Both the position numbers and the translations under genes were made by a program. Positions 9,098 to 17,800 of a DNA stretch of 64,000 nt are shown piece by piece (position 1 is the first letter of the stretch; each line of letters opens with the position of its first letter). The notes beneath the pieces are model-generated. The model was not told the origin of the DNA. It saw only the letters and a program-made list of their open reading frames with translations, and ran no database searches. Source of the DNA: Thermoplasmatales archaeon. GTDB lineage: Archaea > Thermoplasmatota > Thermoplasmata > Thermoplasmatales > Thermoplasmataceae. The stretch is taken from NCBI GenBank assembly GCA_016806715.1, contig CP060531.1:372001-436000 (forward strand). The letters run 5' to 3'.

Positions 9098-9394
9098 TTA
9101 TTTCCTTTCCTCGAATTTCATCATCCGGCCATCCGAATAAGTCCTGAAGTAATATTTGAAAGTGGATTTACCGGAACGGGCAGTGCAGTTTCTTCCGGCT
9201 GAATAGTTTCCAATAAGTTCCACATAATCTATACTTTTCCACCCTGTCCTTTCCTTTACCTCAGCGACCATATTCTCAAAGATGTCTGCGCAGACAGAGC
9301 AACAGAAAAACATCCTGTCTCCATCTATTTCCCTGTAATATTCGCCCCATGTCGCGTTGCAAAGTCCACATCCTTCCTTATTGTTTGTTTCCAA
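9098..9394 (-). CDS. TA0938-family zinc-binding protein
   Basis: Small cysteine-rich protein resembling TA0938 of Thermoplasma acidophilum, a family of unknown function. The core is CGLCNATWGEYYREIDGDRMF followed by CCSVC. These give a CxxC plus CCxxC set that could hold a metal, probably zinc. Two starts are possible: the ATG at 9442 gives 114 residues, with the extra 16 lying inside the upstream gene; the TTG at 9394, used here, gives 98 residues and only a 17-base overlap with that gene. The overlap with the zinc-finger/haem-oxygenase-like gene suggests the two proteins are made together and may act together. Confidence 0.75.
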   Translation of the reverse strand: METNNKEGCGLCNATWGEYYREIDGDRMFFCCSVCADIFENMVAEVKERTGWKSIDYVELIGNYSAGRNCTARSGKSTFKYYFRTYSDGRMMKFEERK

Positions 9395-10274
9395 GCAACA
9401 TCCCTCTTTCGAGTCTCGCCTCCAGATAAGTGTCGAATGCACCGGCAGACCTCAGGTAGGCATACTGTATCTCCTCGTAATCGCTACTGGTAGCGTACTT
9501 TTCCACAAGTTTGAGTGCGGTGTATGAATGCGATACGTCTGCATCGTAACCTTCGCGCAAAAAGTTCTTGACCTCGATCGGCACTGCTGCGCTGGTGAGA
9601 AGGTCAGGGCTGAAATAAGGGTACTTTGCCCCGTGTCTTGATAAATCCCGGTTTGCGATGAGTTCAAGTGAGTGCATGGCAGCCATGGCAGAAATCCACG
9701 ATCCGGAAGCTGCCAGGTTATTCCAGACTGCGATAGCTTCGGCAGTCTGTTTTAGTGGCTTTTCCGCGAGTACGTAACTGCGATCGATTCCAAGGGATTC
9801 CCCCATTCTGAGGAGCAGTTCATGGTGTGATGGGCTGTCTTCACCGTATCCATGCAGTTCGGTCATGATGTTTTCAATCTCGTACGATTGCACCTCTTCC
9901 ACATCTGTCTTTGCCATAACATAAGAGCACGACCTTATCCACTGCTTCAGAAAATGATGATGTTCTACAACATACCCCCTCAAAGTGCCAGGGTCATATC
10001 TCTGCATGGCAGAGATAAATGGATGTGGCACATCTCCCCTAAATCTTCTTACGAAGTCAGAAATTATCCAGTCGCCAATGCCATTATGCATCTTATAAAA
10101 CCTTTCAAGAGATGAAGACAGCTTCCCGGTGTCCATCGCGTTGCGTGATATATTCCTGTTCAACCATGAAACGTGCCCGGATTCGCTCGCTGCAGACTGC
10201 CCGATGAAATGATCCGCCATTTCTGTGTAACCGACAGCAGGGAATCTCTGATCGCAAACAGGACAGATTGCCAC
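9378..10274 (-). CDS. Zinc finger fused to haem-oxygenase-like (PqqC/CADD-type) domain
   Basis: The first 35 residues hold a possible C2H2 site (C4, C7, H22, H34; MAICPVCDQ at the start). The remaining roughly 250 residues are all-helical and resemble the PqqC/CADD/haem-oxygenase-like diiron family. The segments GYVVEHHHFLKQW and ENIMTELHG, followed by SHHELLLRMGESLGI, supply Glu and His residues in the order used by those enzymes to bind metal. The likely role is an oxidative or redox enzyme, or a regulatory derivative of one; the substrate is unknown. It is first in a leftward pair with the TA0938-like gene. Homology to the fold is moderately certain, activity is not. Confidence 0.65.
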   Translation of the reverse strand: MAICPVCDQRFPAVGYTEMADHFIGQSAASESGHVSWLNRNISRNAMDTGKLSSSLERFYKMHNGIGDWIISDFVRRFRGDVPHPFISAMQRYDPGTLRGYVVEHHHFLKQWIRSCSYVMAKTDVEEVQSYEIENIMTELHGYGEDSPSHHELLLRMGESLGIDRSYVLAEKPLKQTAEAIAVWNNLAASGSWISAMAAMHSLELIANRDLSRHGAKYPYFSPDLLTSAAVPIEVKNFLREGYDADVSHSYTALKLVEKYATSSDYEEIQYAYLRSAGAFDTYLEARLERGMLLGNKQ

Positions 10275-10347
10275 AATATTGTTACTGAATAGAGTTAGAA
10301 ATAGGTTTTGTCATTTTATGATATGGAACACGAATCCCCTTTGTACA

Positions 10348-10608
10348 CATATTGGACAGGTTGTGTCACAGGCCTGAGCAGGATAGTGCCTTATCCATTC
10401 TGTCATCCCTTTTCTGAGCCACATTCCATCCGAGCATCTTCTTGCCCGCCGCGAACATTGATTCAGATAATGATCTCCGGTGGTACTGTTCCGGATAGTG
10501 CACTGTATCATGGACGAAATCCTTCATGGTGCTCTTCCACATGGTCGATCCATTGAGGGTTACATTCCTCTTTGGTATTTTGAAGACCCTGAAGTCAAAC
10601 CTGTCCAC
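10348..10608 (-). pseudogene. IS4-superfamily transposase remnant, C-terminal end
   Basis: Reading leftward, the frame gives YHRRSLSE, then SMFAAGK, fitting the Y-2-R-3-E-6-K signature of IS4-type transposases, followed by QKRDDRMDKALSCSGL. A TGA at 10366-10368 interrupts it where the second copy near 24.5 kb has Trp (SGLWHNLFNM), so this copy carries a nonsense mutation. Only about 85 codons of the C-terminus remain and there is no complete element. The rest of the 10274-10693 interval holds nothing else that I recognise. Confidence 0.72.
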
Positions 10609-10692
10609 GTATTATGAGTAAAGGCGGTCCAATCGCATGGAATCGAGCTCAATGTCCAAAAGGTTAAAGTAATTAAATAGTTTAGGATTTAT

Positions 10693-11415
10693 GTGACAGG
10701 TATGTCGGTTCTGGGTAATAAGGAGTACTTTAGAAGTTTGATCGTTCCTACCCCTCTCAGCTCAATAGAAAAAAAACTTCGAAAGGATCATTCCTCAAGT
10801 AAGATAGTGAAAGATTTAATCAGAGATTACGTTAAGAAAAATTCTGATCTGTATGAAAACTTAGCTGAAATTATGTTAGAATTGATGAGGTCAGAAATAT
10901 CATTCGAGGAACCCAATGAATATGTACTAAAAGAATATGGGAAAAAGATAAGAGAACTGGATACTAGATTCAATTACATAGACAATTTCATGAACGATAT
11001 GAATGAACGGGACAAAAATGCACTCTGGCGAGATTATGTGCTAGAGTCAATCTCCAATCTAAATAAACTAAGACCGGATATAGTCAAAAATATAAAGAGA
11101 AAGGAATCTTGGAATAACAATGACGCCCTGTTTATATCTTATTATGACCTCTATACTAATTTACTGAACAGTATAGCTCTAACTCTTGCAAAGTCAAAGA
11201 AAATGAGTGATAGTGACAAGATATTGCTCTCCTTTGCTTCTTTCATTTATCAGGTGGTAATATACGCTTATGTCAAAGATGAACTTGACGAGAAGATCAT
11301 GTTAAGGCGTTTCTCCGAACTTAGACTTATGGCTTTGAATGACACTGAAAGACTTTCTAAAGGGAGAAAAGATTTCGTCAAGAACCTGAAGGAAGTACCA
11401 CCGATTTCAGAATAG
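10693..11415 (+). CDS. Unknown helical protein, partner of the PIN-like gene
   Basis: A protein of 240 residues (237 if translation begins at the ATG at 10702) without a recognised domain. It is rich in Lys, Glu, Asp, Asn and Leu and looks entirely alpha-helical. There is no signal peptide; a moderately hydrophobic stretch lies near 190-206 (LLSFASFIYQVVIYAYV). The DNA is visibly AT-rich: the 60 bases from 10801 contain 16 G or C, against 28 in a comparable line of ahcY. The stop codon is three bases from the GTG of the PIN-like gene, so the two form one unit. By position it could be the antitoxin or regulatory partner, but nothing in its sequence proves that. Confidence 0.65.
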   Translation: MTGMSVLGNKEYFRSLIVPTPLSSIEKKLRKDHSSSKIVKDLIRDYVKKNSDLYENLAEIMLELMRSEISFEEPNEYVLKEYGKKIRELDTRFNYIDNFMNDMNERDKNALWRDYVLESISNLNKLRPDIVKNIKRKESWNNNDALFISYYDLYTNLLNSIALTLAKSKKMSDSDKILLSFASFIYQVVIYAYVKDELDEKIMLRRFSELRLMALNDTERLSKGRKDFVKNLKEVPPISE

Positions 11416-11418
11416 GGA

Positions 11419-12207
11419 GTGGTTTCGATTACAGAGGGCAAATTTATTGATACTAACATAGCTTTTGACGCAGTTTATCTGAATCGGAAAAGGCACAAAA
11501 GAACATTGGATTTCCTGTCAGATTTCAAAAGCAGACAGGTCAAGTTAAGCCAACAAGTTGTGGTAGAAATCGAAGAAATTTTAGCAGAATCTTTTGCGCT
11601 TCTGTCTGCCAAAGTCCGGGATTACATAAAGCACCTTGAAAAAACAAAACGTGGATGGGACAAGCTTGATTCAGGTGAAAGGGCAAAAGCTTTGGTGGAT
11701 ATTGAGAAGATGTTATCTAATGACAAAGAAATCATTAAGAAAAACAGAGGAACTTTCATCTTGACTGCATTTAATAATATAAGTAATGCGCTCATGACTA
11801 TGTCCTTTGAGGAAATACAAGAGGATCTTTTGCACTTAGCTAGCGACAACGGTCAGAATGTTATGATCAGGATTATATCGCTATTTCCAACAGTCGAATA
11901 TAAGAGAGAGATTGACGATGCCACAGATTTAAGGAAGGCTATTGAGAAAGGAACAATTACAAGATTTTTTAATGAAAATGGTCATGGCAAAGACAAGGAA
12001 ATCTTATCCGAACTCATCATGATTTTAGCATTTGGTTCTAAGGATGAGTTTTACTCCGAGATCGAATTCTTTACATGCGACACAGATTTTGTTGAAATAT
12101 ATGGTAATTATAGAGAAAACGAGTGTACCACAAACGATGAAACAGATCCACACAAACTATTATTGACCAAAACTCTTAAGAGTCTTTCAATATGCGCCCC
12201 ATATTGA
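11419..12207 (+). CDS. Large PIN-like nuclease, candidate toxin or effector
   Basis: The acidic residues of a PIN-type ribonuclease appear in the right order: FIDTN with D11, VVVEIEEI with E50/E52, KDKEILSEL with D192, and FFTCDTDFVE with D221/D223. PIN proteins cut RNA and are common toxins (VapC). At 262 residues this one is about twice the usual VapC length, with an extra helical region between roughly residues 60 and 185. Translation appears to start at a GTG three bases after the upstream stop. The AT-rich pair sits between transposon remnants, as mobile toxin-antitoxin or defence genes often do. The PIN assignment rests on residue pattern only. Confidence 0.6.
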   Translation: MVSITEGKFIDTNIAFDAVYLNRKRHKRTLDFLSDFKSRQVKLSQQVVVEIEEILAESFALLSAKVRDYIKHLEKTKRGWDKLDSGERAKALVDIEKMLSNDKEIIKKNRGTFILTAFNNISNALMTMSFEEIQEDLLHLASDNGQNVMIRIISLFPTVEYKREIDDATDLRKAIEKGTITRFFNENGHGKDKEILSELIMILAFGSKDEFYSEIEFFTCDTDFVEIYGNYRENECTTNDETDPHKLLLTKTLKSLSICAPY

Positions 12208-12296
12208 AGTCAATTTTTGATCAGAAAGTTTCTATTTTGTTGACAGGTGGGAAGAGTATTCTCAGTCTTTCCAGGCTGGAGGAGGGGTATATTTGA

Positions 12297-12377
12297 TCCA
12301 GTTACTTGCCTGTAAGATATTCATCGGAAGACGTTGTACCACTTCTGCATTTCATAAGGGAGAAATTTGATGGATAA
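12297..12377 (+). pseudogene. Possible HEPN-protein C-terminal remnant
   Basis: A short open stretch after an in-frame TGA reads YLPVRYSSEDVV, then PLLHFIREKFDG and stop. This resembles the C-terminal end of HEPN proteins, which have a YxPxRY element followed by a helix. Its stop codon overlaps the MNT start in an ATGGATAA arrangement, as in HEPN-MNT pairs. No start or upstream domain can be read in 12208-12296, so the gene appears to have been truncated. Confidence 0.35.
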
Positions 12378-12690
12378 ATTTCTTGAAAACGATTTGAAGA
12401 GGCTGCGTTACCTGAAAAATTACGAGAAGGTTGCAGAGTCAGTCAAAGCAATTTGTTTAAAACACGACCCGAAAGCGAGGGTCATACTCTTTGGTTCGGT
12501 GCTCCGTGGGAATTGGACCGGTGACAGCGACATCGATCTCCTGGTTATTCTTCAGGCGCCAGGTGCAAAGGACAGAATAACAGTAGACGTTTGGAGAACC
12601 ATAGAGGCCCCAGTCGAGATTCATTTTAGCTCTGAAGAAATGTTCAAGAACTGGTACATGAAATTCATTGACGTTTATAGGGAAATCTAA
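12370..12690 (+). CDS. MNT-type minimal nucleotidyltransferase
   Basis: Minimal nucleotidyltransferase of the MNT/NTase-fold type. The catalytic pattern is ILFGSVLRGNWTGDSDIDLL: the GS motif followed by the D-x-D pair. The length of 106 residues from the ATG at 12370 fits the family. MNT proteins usually act as antitoxins that modify a HEPN ribonuclease partner. Here the upstream position holds only a short HEPN-like remnant, so this is probably an orphaned antitoxin. An upstream TTG at 12367 adds one residue and is unlikely. Codon and base composition are closer to the chromosome than those of the PIN-like pair. Confidence 0.85.
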   Translation: MDKFLENDLKRLRYLKNYEKVAESVKAICLKHDPKARVILFGSVLRGNWTGDSDIDLLVILQAPGAKDRITVDVWRTIEAPVEIHFSSEEMFKNWYMKFIDVYREI

Positions 12691-12760
12691 GTTACAGGAT
12701 CAATATTTATATTGCCTTTCATTCAACATTTGCATTTCTTCCTATGATCCAGTCCATAAA

Positions 12761-12770
12761 CTTTATTATA
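12761..12770 (+). promoter_or_regulatory. TATA-like box deciding the GNAT start
   Basis: CTTTATTATA is centred about 25 bases before the ATG at 12791. It supports a leaderless start there rather than the open frame's first possible start at 12668, which overlaps the MNT gene. Confidence 0.5.
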
Positions 12771-12790
12771 ACGATGATTACTTGCTCACT

Positions 12791-13408
12791 ATGGTCATAT
12801 TCAAGGAAATTGTGACCCCAAGTGATAAGTATTTCACCGACGCGATCAATATCTACAGGGAGGCTTTTGAATCCAACCCAGAAATATATCTTGACCCAAA
12901 ATATTTCAGTCAGACTCACGGCAGGACCAGCAAGGACATGAAGTGGCATTTTTCTGTGCTTATTGACCAAGAAACTGCCGTGGGAATGGCGGCTTTTGCC
13001 CTCACCATTTACGGTGGGTATGGAGGTTACGTCGCCATAAAGGGAGAGTTCCGGCACCAGGGGTACGGGACAGTTTTGCTGAAAAAAATCATGGAAGCTC
13101 TGGTAGAGGATTCCAGACAGAAAGGATGGGATACCAGGTCCCTCTTCGCAGAGTATGAGGAAAATAACAGGAGGCTATGGGAATCAAAGGGATTCTTAAC
13201 TCTTCCGGTAGAATATTTCCAGCCTCCGCTCTCAGATTCAGGAAAGTGGATCCCAATGAATCTGGGCGTAATCCCTCTCGCGGGCAAAGATAACATTTCC
13301 GGTGAGGAAATTCTTGATTTTGTGACTTTTTTGTATTCAAAAATATACCGGGAAAGAGGTTATTCCAAAAAACAACCTTTTGTTGCGCTGAAGAAGTCAT
13401 GTGAATAA
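12791..13408 (+). CDS. GNAT-family N-acetyltransferase
   Basis: GCN5-related acetyltransferase that moves an acetyl group from acetyl-CoA to an unknown amine. The acetyl-CoA loop is in FRHQGYGTVLLKKIME near residues 82-97. VGMAAFALTIYGG supplies the central strands, and the tail after ENNRRLWESKGF is longer than in minimal GNATs. The start at 12791 gives 205 residues and fits a promoter; starting at 12668 would add 41 residues lacking any conserved feature. The gene lies beside an MNT nucleotidyltransferase, but no TacA-like antitoxin is visible, so it is not clearly a GNAT toxin. Confidence 0.82.
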   Translation: MVIFKEIVTPSDKYFTDAINIYREAFESNPEIYLDPKYFSQTHGRTSKDMKWHFSVLIDQETAVGMAAFALTIYGGYGGYVAIKGEFRHQGYGTVLLKKIMEALVEDSRQKGWDTRSLFAEYEENNRRLWESKGFLTLPVEYFQPPLSDSGKWIPMNLGVIPLAGKDNISGEEILDFVTFLYSKIYRERGYSKKQPFVALKKSCE

Positions 13409-14677
13409 CTGAAGGTAAATCTGAATGGACGGAGTACCTGCCGTTACGTAGTCGGGAACCTGTACAGGGATCGAAGCGTTCTTGCGGTACAATCCACACG
13501 GAGAATGCTGGTACTCTCTTCCCCGATACACTAGAAAATTCCAGACATACATCCAGCATTGAATGAACTGTGCACATTGCGCGGCATCGCATTCACCTCC
13601 GCTATTAAGTGAAAGCGCCGACAATATGCGCCACTGATCCCGATAAGCATAATATAATGCAAAATCCTGATCACTTCATGGAGAAAGGAGTGGAGATCGC
13701 ATTCCAGCTTTCCAGTAGAATCGAGAACAAGGAACTGGTCTGAGCAATGGCCAATATAGTTGGAAAAGAGTTGAATGAAGAAATCGAAGTGGACTGGCGC
13801 ATCTTCCATTTCACGCTTGGGGAGAACAGATATTTCAGGGTACTGCATGGCTGACCACATATCGTCAGGGCACATCTGCATAACGAGAAGAGGATCAGGG
13901 AGCGGTTTGATCTTCTGTCACATCAGGATATGATCAGGTCATGCAGGAATACAAATTGATGAAGAAGAACGGCGAATTCGTGACCATGAAATTCAGGAAA
14001 AGAAGGAAGAATACGACCTGTGGGATGACAAGCTGTGGCAGTACGTTTGAAGAAAAATCCTGCCAGAGCGTAAAGGTCATTAATGTCAGCGTGAGGTCTG
14101 GATGTGTCTGCCAATGATATGAGCCCTAATTCCCTAAGAAGGTAATCAAGCCGGCGAAACATGAATTTACCGAATTATTAATGAAATCGATAAGAGCGTT
14201 TCACTAAATTTCTAAGATGATGCCTGAATTGTGGCGCCTTGGATACCCTTGAGAATTTCATGATAGTGAAAGTGCCGGAGATATGCATTGGCAAATGGCA
14301 TGCATTGATATCCTGCCCCTTCATGAACACGCTGGTCGCAGATTTGGCAACTCAGCCGATTGACCAAAAAAAAGAACTTCATTAAATATCGTATTACCAT
14401 CTTACTACAGTAAATCTTTCCTGTCACCCTAGGACCTTGCCAACTGTTTCTCTCCGTTGCTTTTACCTTATACTTTCTCATCGCACAGCCTTAAATGAGG
14501 TAGATATCTCCGAAGAAACAAATCCAAGTACATGTTACCTCTCCACTGGAAGGCTGACGTTAAGATCATATTATAGCTCTCTCTGATAATAATATCCGAG
14601 CAATAATTATTAAGTATCGAAAGGATCTGTTTCGACGAAGCTCGGAAGGCGTCTCCGTACTTCAAGGAATTATTATA
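13409..14677. other. Long stretch without an intact gene
   Basis: About 1.27 kb between the acetyltransferase and the FAD oxidase. No ORF on either strand has a recognisable family. Several segments look like decayed coding sequence, the clearest at 13657-13959. No intact mobile element, tRNA or repeat was recognised. The stretch is probably the remains of genes lost from the accessory island. Confidence 0.5.
13657..13959 (+). pseudogene. Decayed ORF with in-frame TGA codons
   Basis: One frame starting at the ATG at 13657 reads about 100 codons interrupted by TGA at 13741 and 13852 before a final TGA at 13957. The text between the stops looks protein-like: MEKGVEIAFQLSSRIENKEL, then NEEIEVDWRIFHFTLGENRY, then NEKRIRERFDLLSHQDM. 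Both internal TGA codons could be former TGG. No family is recognised. It is most simply a decaying gene. Confidence 0.35.
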
Positions 14678-16003
14678 GTGGTGATAACGGTGAGCGAAAG
14701 AGATTATGATGTTATCGTCGTGGGAGCCGGAATCATGGGACTTGCGTCTGCATATCACCTAAAGATAGCAATGCCGGATAAATCGGTAGTTGTTCTGGAG
14801 AAAGAGTCTTCGTATTCTCAGGGAAACTCGGGCAGGAGCGTTTCGGGTTATCGGGACTTTTTCTCGACTGTTGTGAATCAGAAACTGTCAAAATCCAGCA
14901 TTAAGTTTTATTCACACATTCAGAAGGATCTGGGATATGACATACAGATGAAGAATGTTGGGTATATGTTTCTGATGAGCAGGTCTAAATTTGACTCAAT
15001 GAGATCTATAATCACAAAGCTGCAGAGCTCAACTGATCTCAGGATACTTGACAGGAGTGAGCTGTCCAAAATTCACTCGCTCATTCTTGATGTTGATAAG
15101 GAGGAATCTAAAGCCCTTAACCTGCAGCCAATCGAAGTGGGGGTGCTCGGCAGGAGGTGCGGCGTTCTCGAAATAGAGAAGCTTTCTTCATTCTACTACG
15201 AGGAATGCAGGAGACTCGGTGTTGAATTCAATTTCAAGACCCAGGTGAATTCTCTTGACGTGGTCCCCAGGAACCCATCCGGTTACCCCAATGAACCATT
15301 CCTGTGGCAGGACAAGCTTATCGGTGGAATCTCCACAAATCGTGGCGACTATTCAGCCCAGAGATATGTGCTGACGACTGGTGCATGGACAGGAAAGTTG
15401 CTGGACAGGATCGGCGTTGATAGCCACATGAAAGCGAAGAAGAGATTCGTATACCAGATCGGAGGGGATTCCATAACAGAAATGGTCAGAACATCCTATG
15501 GACTTAATGATGAGGGGCTGTTCCCATTTTTGATACTCCCCTCGCATGGTGTATACCTCAGACCTCATCCCTCTAGCGGTACATTCTGGATCAGCACTTC
15601 AGGGACAACCTCTGACCAGGAGATTGGACCGACGTTTTCTTTTGATTCTGCGGATGACATTGAATACACTGAACCCAGTGATGAATACTTCGTCGACAAT
15701 ATTCTTCCTGTTCTTCGTGCTTACATGAGAGACATGCCGGACATGAAGATCACCGGAAAATGGACAGGATACTATTCCCTGAATTCACAGGACAAGACAC
15801 CCTATATATTTGCGTTCCTGAACGCCATTGTCGCAACAGGAGGTAGCGGGGCCGGGCTGATGAAATCTGATTCCATTGGGAGGGTCGTGGCGAGCATTAC
15901 CTCCGGGCAATTGGAAACAAGGTTGTTTGATGGCTCCACAATACTGAACAGTTCACTTGGAATTGCTGACAGGGATGTGGGTATTGAGTCACTGAGATTC
16001 TAG
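14678..16003 (+). CDS. FAD-dependent amine/amino-acid oxidoreductase (DAO family)
   Basis: Flavoenzyme of the D-amino-acid oxidase/glycine oxidase/sarcosine oxidase family, which oxidises an amine carbon and passes electrons to FAD. The N-terminal dinucleotide fold is DVIVVGAGIMGLASAYHL near residues 10-27, followed by a Glu for the FAD ribose (VVVLEKE). NSGRSVSGYRDF resembles the flavin-contact segment, and the C-terminal GGSGAGLMKSDSIGR closes the FAD site. It is 441 residues long, beginning at a GTG; a second GTG at 14690 is also possible. It converges on the TPP-enzyme gene, five bases away, and may belong to the same degradation route as the hydantoinase genes, for example using sarcosine or another released amino acid. 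The substrate is not visible. Confidence 0.85.
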   Translation: MVITVSERDYDVIVVGAGIMGLASAYHLKIAMPDKSVVVLEKESSYSQGNSGRSVSGYRDFFSTVVNQKLSKSSIKFYSHIQKDLGYDIQMKNVGYMFLMSRSKFDSMRSIITKLQSSTDLRILDRSELSKIHSLILDVDKEESKALNLQPIEVGVLGRRCGVLEIEKLSSFYYEECRRLGVEFNFKTQVNSLDVVPRNPSGYPNEPFLWQDKLIGGISTNRGDYSAQRYVLTTGAWTGKLLDRIGVDSHMKAKKRFVYQIGGDSITEMVRTSYGLNDEGLFPFLILPSHGVYLRPHPSSGTFWISTSGTTSDQEIGPTFSFDSADDIEYTEPSDEYFVDNILPVLRAYMRDMPDMKITGKWTGYYSLNSQDKTPYIFAFLNAIVATGGSGAGLMKSDSIGRVVASITSGQLETRLFDGSTILNSSLGIADRDVGIESLRF

Positions 16004-16007
16004 CGTC

Positions 16008-17711
16008 TCATCCCAGATATTCCACATTGTGTCTCTCAGTGATAGACCTCCATTCAGGGACTGGAGGAACTATTTTGTCCTCTGGCTCAGTAACAATCTC
16101 CAGTATGTATGGGCCTTTCTCTTTCATTGATCCTTTGATTTTTTCATTGAGTTCACCATCATTAACTATCACATCATAAGGGATGCCATGGGCCTTAGCA
16201 AGGCCAGAAAAATCCACCTGTTTGAACTCTGTTTCGCCGACAATGCGATCATAGAGAGCCATCATCGTGGCTCTTATCCAGCCAAATGATCCGTTGTTTA
16301 CAATGATGACCTTGACATCGGGTTCATATCTTTTCAGTGTTTCCAGTTCACCCTCCACGAAACCAAAACTTCCGTCAGTGGTCATTGAGAATGTGGTTTT
16401 GCCGGTGGCATAGTGTGCTCCAATAGCGGCAGGAAGAGAAAAGCCGAGGCCTCCCACCGCGTAATTGAATAAGAATTTCCTTCCAGGCTTTGAAACGCGG
16501 AAATAGGCTGAACTGTATATGGTTCCCACGCCCGGGTCTCCGGCTATCACAGAATCCTCTGGCACGAGATCCTGCAGCGCTTTCACAAGCCTCACGGGAT
16601 TCACCGTATGGAGCTTCCTTTCACCGAGTTTATTCTGGTACTCGATTGAGTCTTTTCGCTTCTGGATTAGAGAACTCCGGTTCCATTTCATGGAATTACC
16701 ACGTGCTGCTATCCTGTTCATTATTGATAGAGTGAGTTTTGCGTCCCCGTATAGGAAAAGGTCAGTGGGATAGTTATTGCCCAGCTCAAACTCCGAGACA
16801 TCGAGATGAATGATTTTCCTCCCAGTGGCAAACTGAGGAGGATTCTTCCATTCAGAGGTGGAGGCTGAATCAGCGTTGGTCCCAACGTAGAATACGAGAT
16901 CAGAAGCCGATAGAACGCCGTTGGAGAAATCGGTGCCTCCTCTACTTCCAATAACGCCTAGTGACAGCTCACCGAGTTCCGATACAGAACCTTTTCCAGA
17001 AATTGTAGTGGCTACAGGTATCCCAAGCCTGTCAGAGAACTCCTGTAATTCGGCCTCTGCATGTGAAAGCAGCACGCCCTGGCCGGCAACAATAACTGGT
17101 GAGGTGCTCTTTCTGATCATGTTCAGCGCAGCGACAAGCAACTCTTCTCCAGGTGCAGCGCGCACTGAAGGATATTTAGCAAACACTGTCTGCGCATATA
17201 ACTCCTGTTCCGGTACCTGATCAATGTAGGTGTTCATTGGGAAACGAACGAATACGGGCCCCATTCTTCCTGAAGTTGCGATTCTGAAAGCTCTTCTAAG
17301 CAGGCGTGGGATATCTTTCCCATCATTAACGGATATGTATTCCTTGGTTATTTGCCTAAACATGCCTGATTTGTCATACTCAGTGAGATAATCTTTTTTC
17401 TCAGATGAAAGAGATATATCACTTGAAAGCACAACCATCGGTGTTCCAGAATTATAAGCCTCTATGATTCCTGGAAGAGTGTATGATGCCCCGACGCCCG
17501 GAACTTCGCATATCCCTGGTTTTTGTCCGGATCTTGAATAACCATCTGCCATTATTGCGGCGTTTCTCTCATCTCTTACCAAGACGTGCCTGATCTTGTC
17601 ATATTTCTCCCAGCTTTCATAAAGAGGGAAAGATGTCTCACCAATAAGGCCAAATACAGTCTGCACGCCGTATTTTTCCATCATTTCCAGTATTGCATCT
17701 GAACCACGCAT
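16008..17711 (-). CDS. Thiamine-diphosphate enzyme, acetolactate-synthase-like
   Basis: Enzyme of the pyruvate-oxidase/acetolactate-synthase/benzoylformate-decarboxylase superfamily. The N-terminal domain carries the catalytic-type Glu in LVRDERNAAIMADGYSR. A central domain (about 180-320) and a C-terminal TPP domain follow, with TDGSFGF and VNNGSFG forming the cofactor and metal site. The Glu argues against glyoxylate carboligase, which lacks it. The ATG at 17711 (567 residues) matches the normal family N-terminus; an in-frame start at 17765 would add 18 residues. It is last in a leftward unit with MFS, hyuA and hyuB, so it probably acts on a 2-oxo acid made by that pathway rather than in isoleucine/valine synthesis, where a small regulatory subunit would be expected. 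Confidence 0.85.
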   Translation of the reverse strand: MRGSDAILEMMEKYGVQTVFGLIGETSFPLYESWEKYDKIRHVLVRDERNAAIMADGYSRSGQKPGICEVPGVGASYTLPGIIEAYNSGTPMVVLSSDISLSSEKKDYLTEYDKSGMFRQITKEYISVNDGKDIPRLLRRAFRIATSGRMGPVFVRFPMNTYIDQVPEQELYAQTVFAKYPSVRAAPGEELLVAALNMIRKSTSPVIVAGQGVLLSHAEAELQEFSDRLGIPVATTISGKGSVSELGELSLGVIGSRGGTDFSNGVLSASDLVFYVGTNADSASTSEWKNPPQFATGRKIIHLDVSEFELGNNYPTDLFLYGDAKLTLSIMNRIAARGNSMKWNRSSLIQKRKDSIEYQNKLGERKLHTVNPVRLVKALQDLVPEDSVIAGDPGVGTIYSSAYFRVSKPGRKFLFNYAVGGLGFSLPAAIGAHYATGKTTFSMTTDGSFGFVEGELETLKRYEPDVKVIIVNNGSFGWIRATMMALYDRIVGETEFKQVDFSGLAKAHGIPYDVIVNDGELNEKIKGSMKEKGPYILEIVTEPEDKIVPPVPEWRSITERHNVEYLG

Positions 17712-17800
17712 TTTTTCACATCCATCTCTGCTGGTATCGTACAGACAGTATATACGGCTGTCCACGCTGCAGAGCAGCGCTCTCGGGGATTTTTGTATGT

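Noticed and set aside
13409-14677. A tRNA, a CRISPR array or an intact insertion sequence in the long gene-free stretch
   Set aside because: No cloverleaf arms with a TTCRANNC loop, no regularly spaced repeats and no complete transposase could be found.
16008-17711. Glyoxylate carboligase as the identity of the TPP enzyme
   Set aside because: That enzyme lacks the catalytic Glu, which is present here in the RDERNAAIMADG segment.
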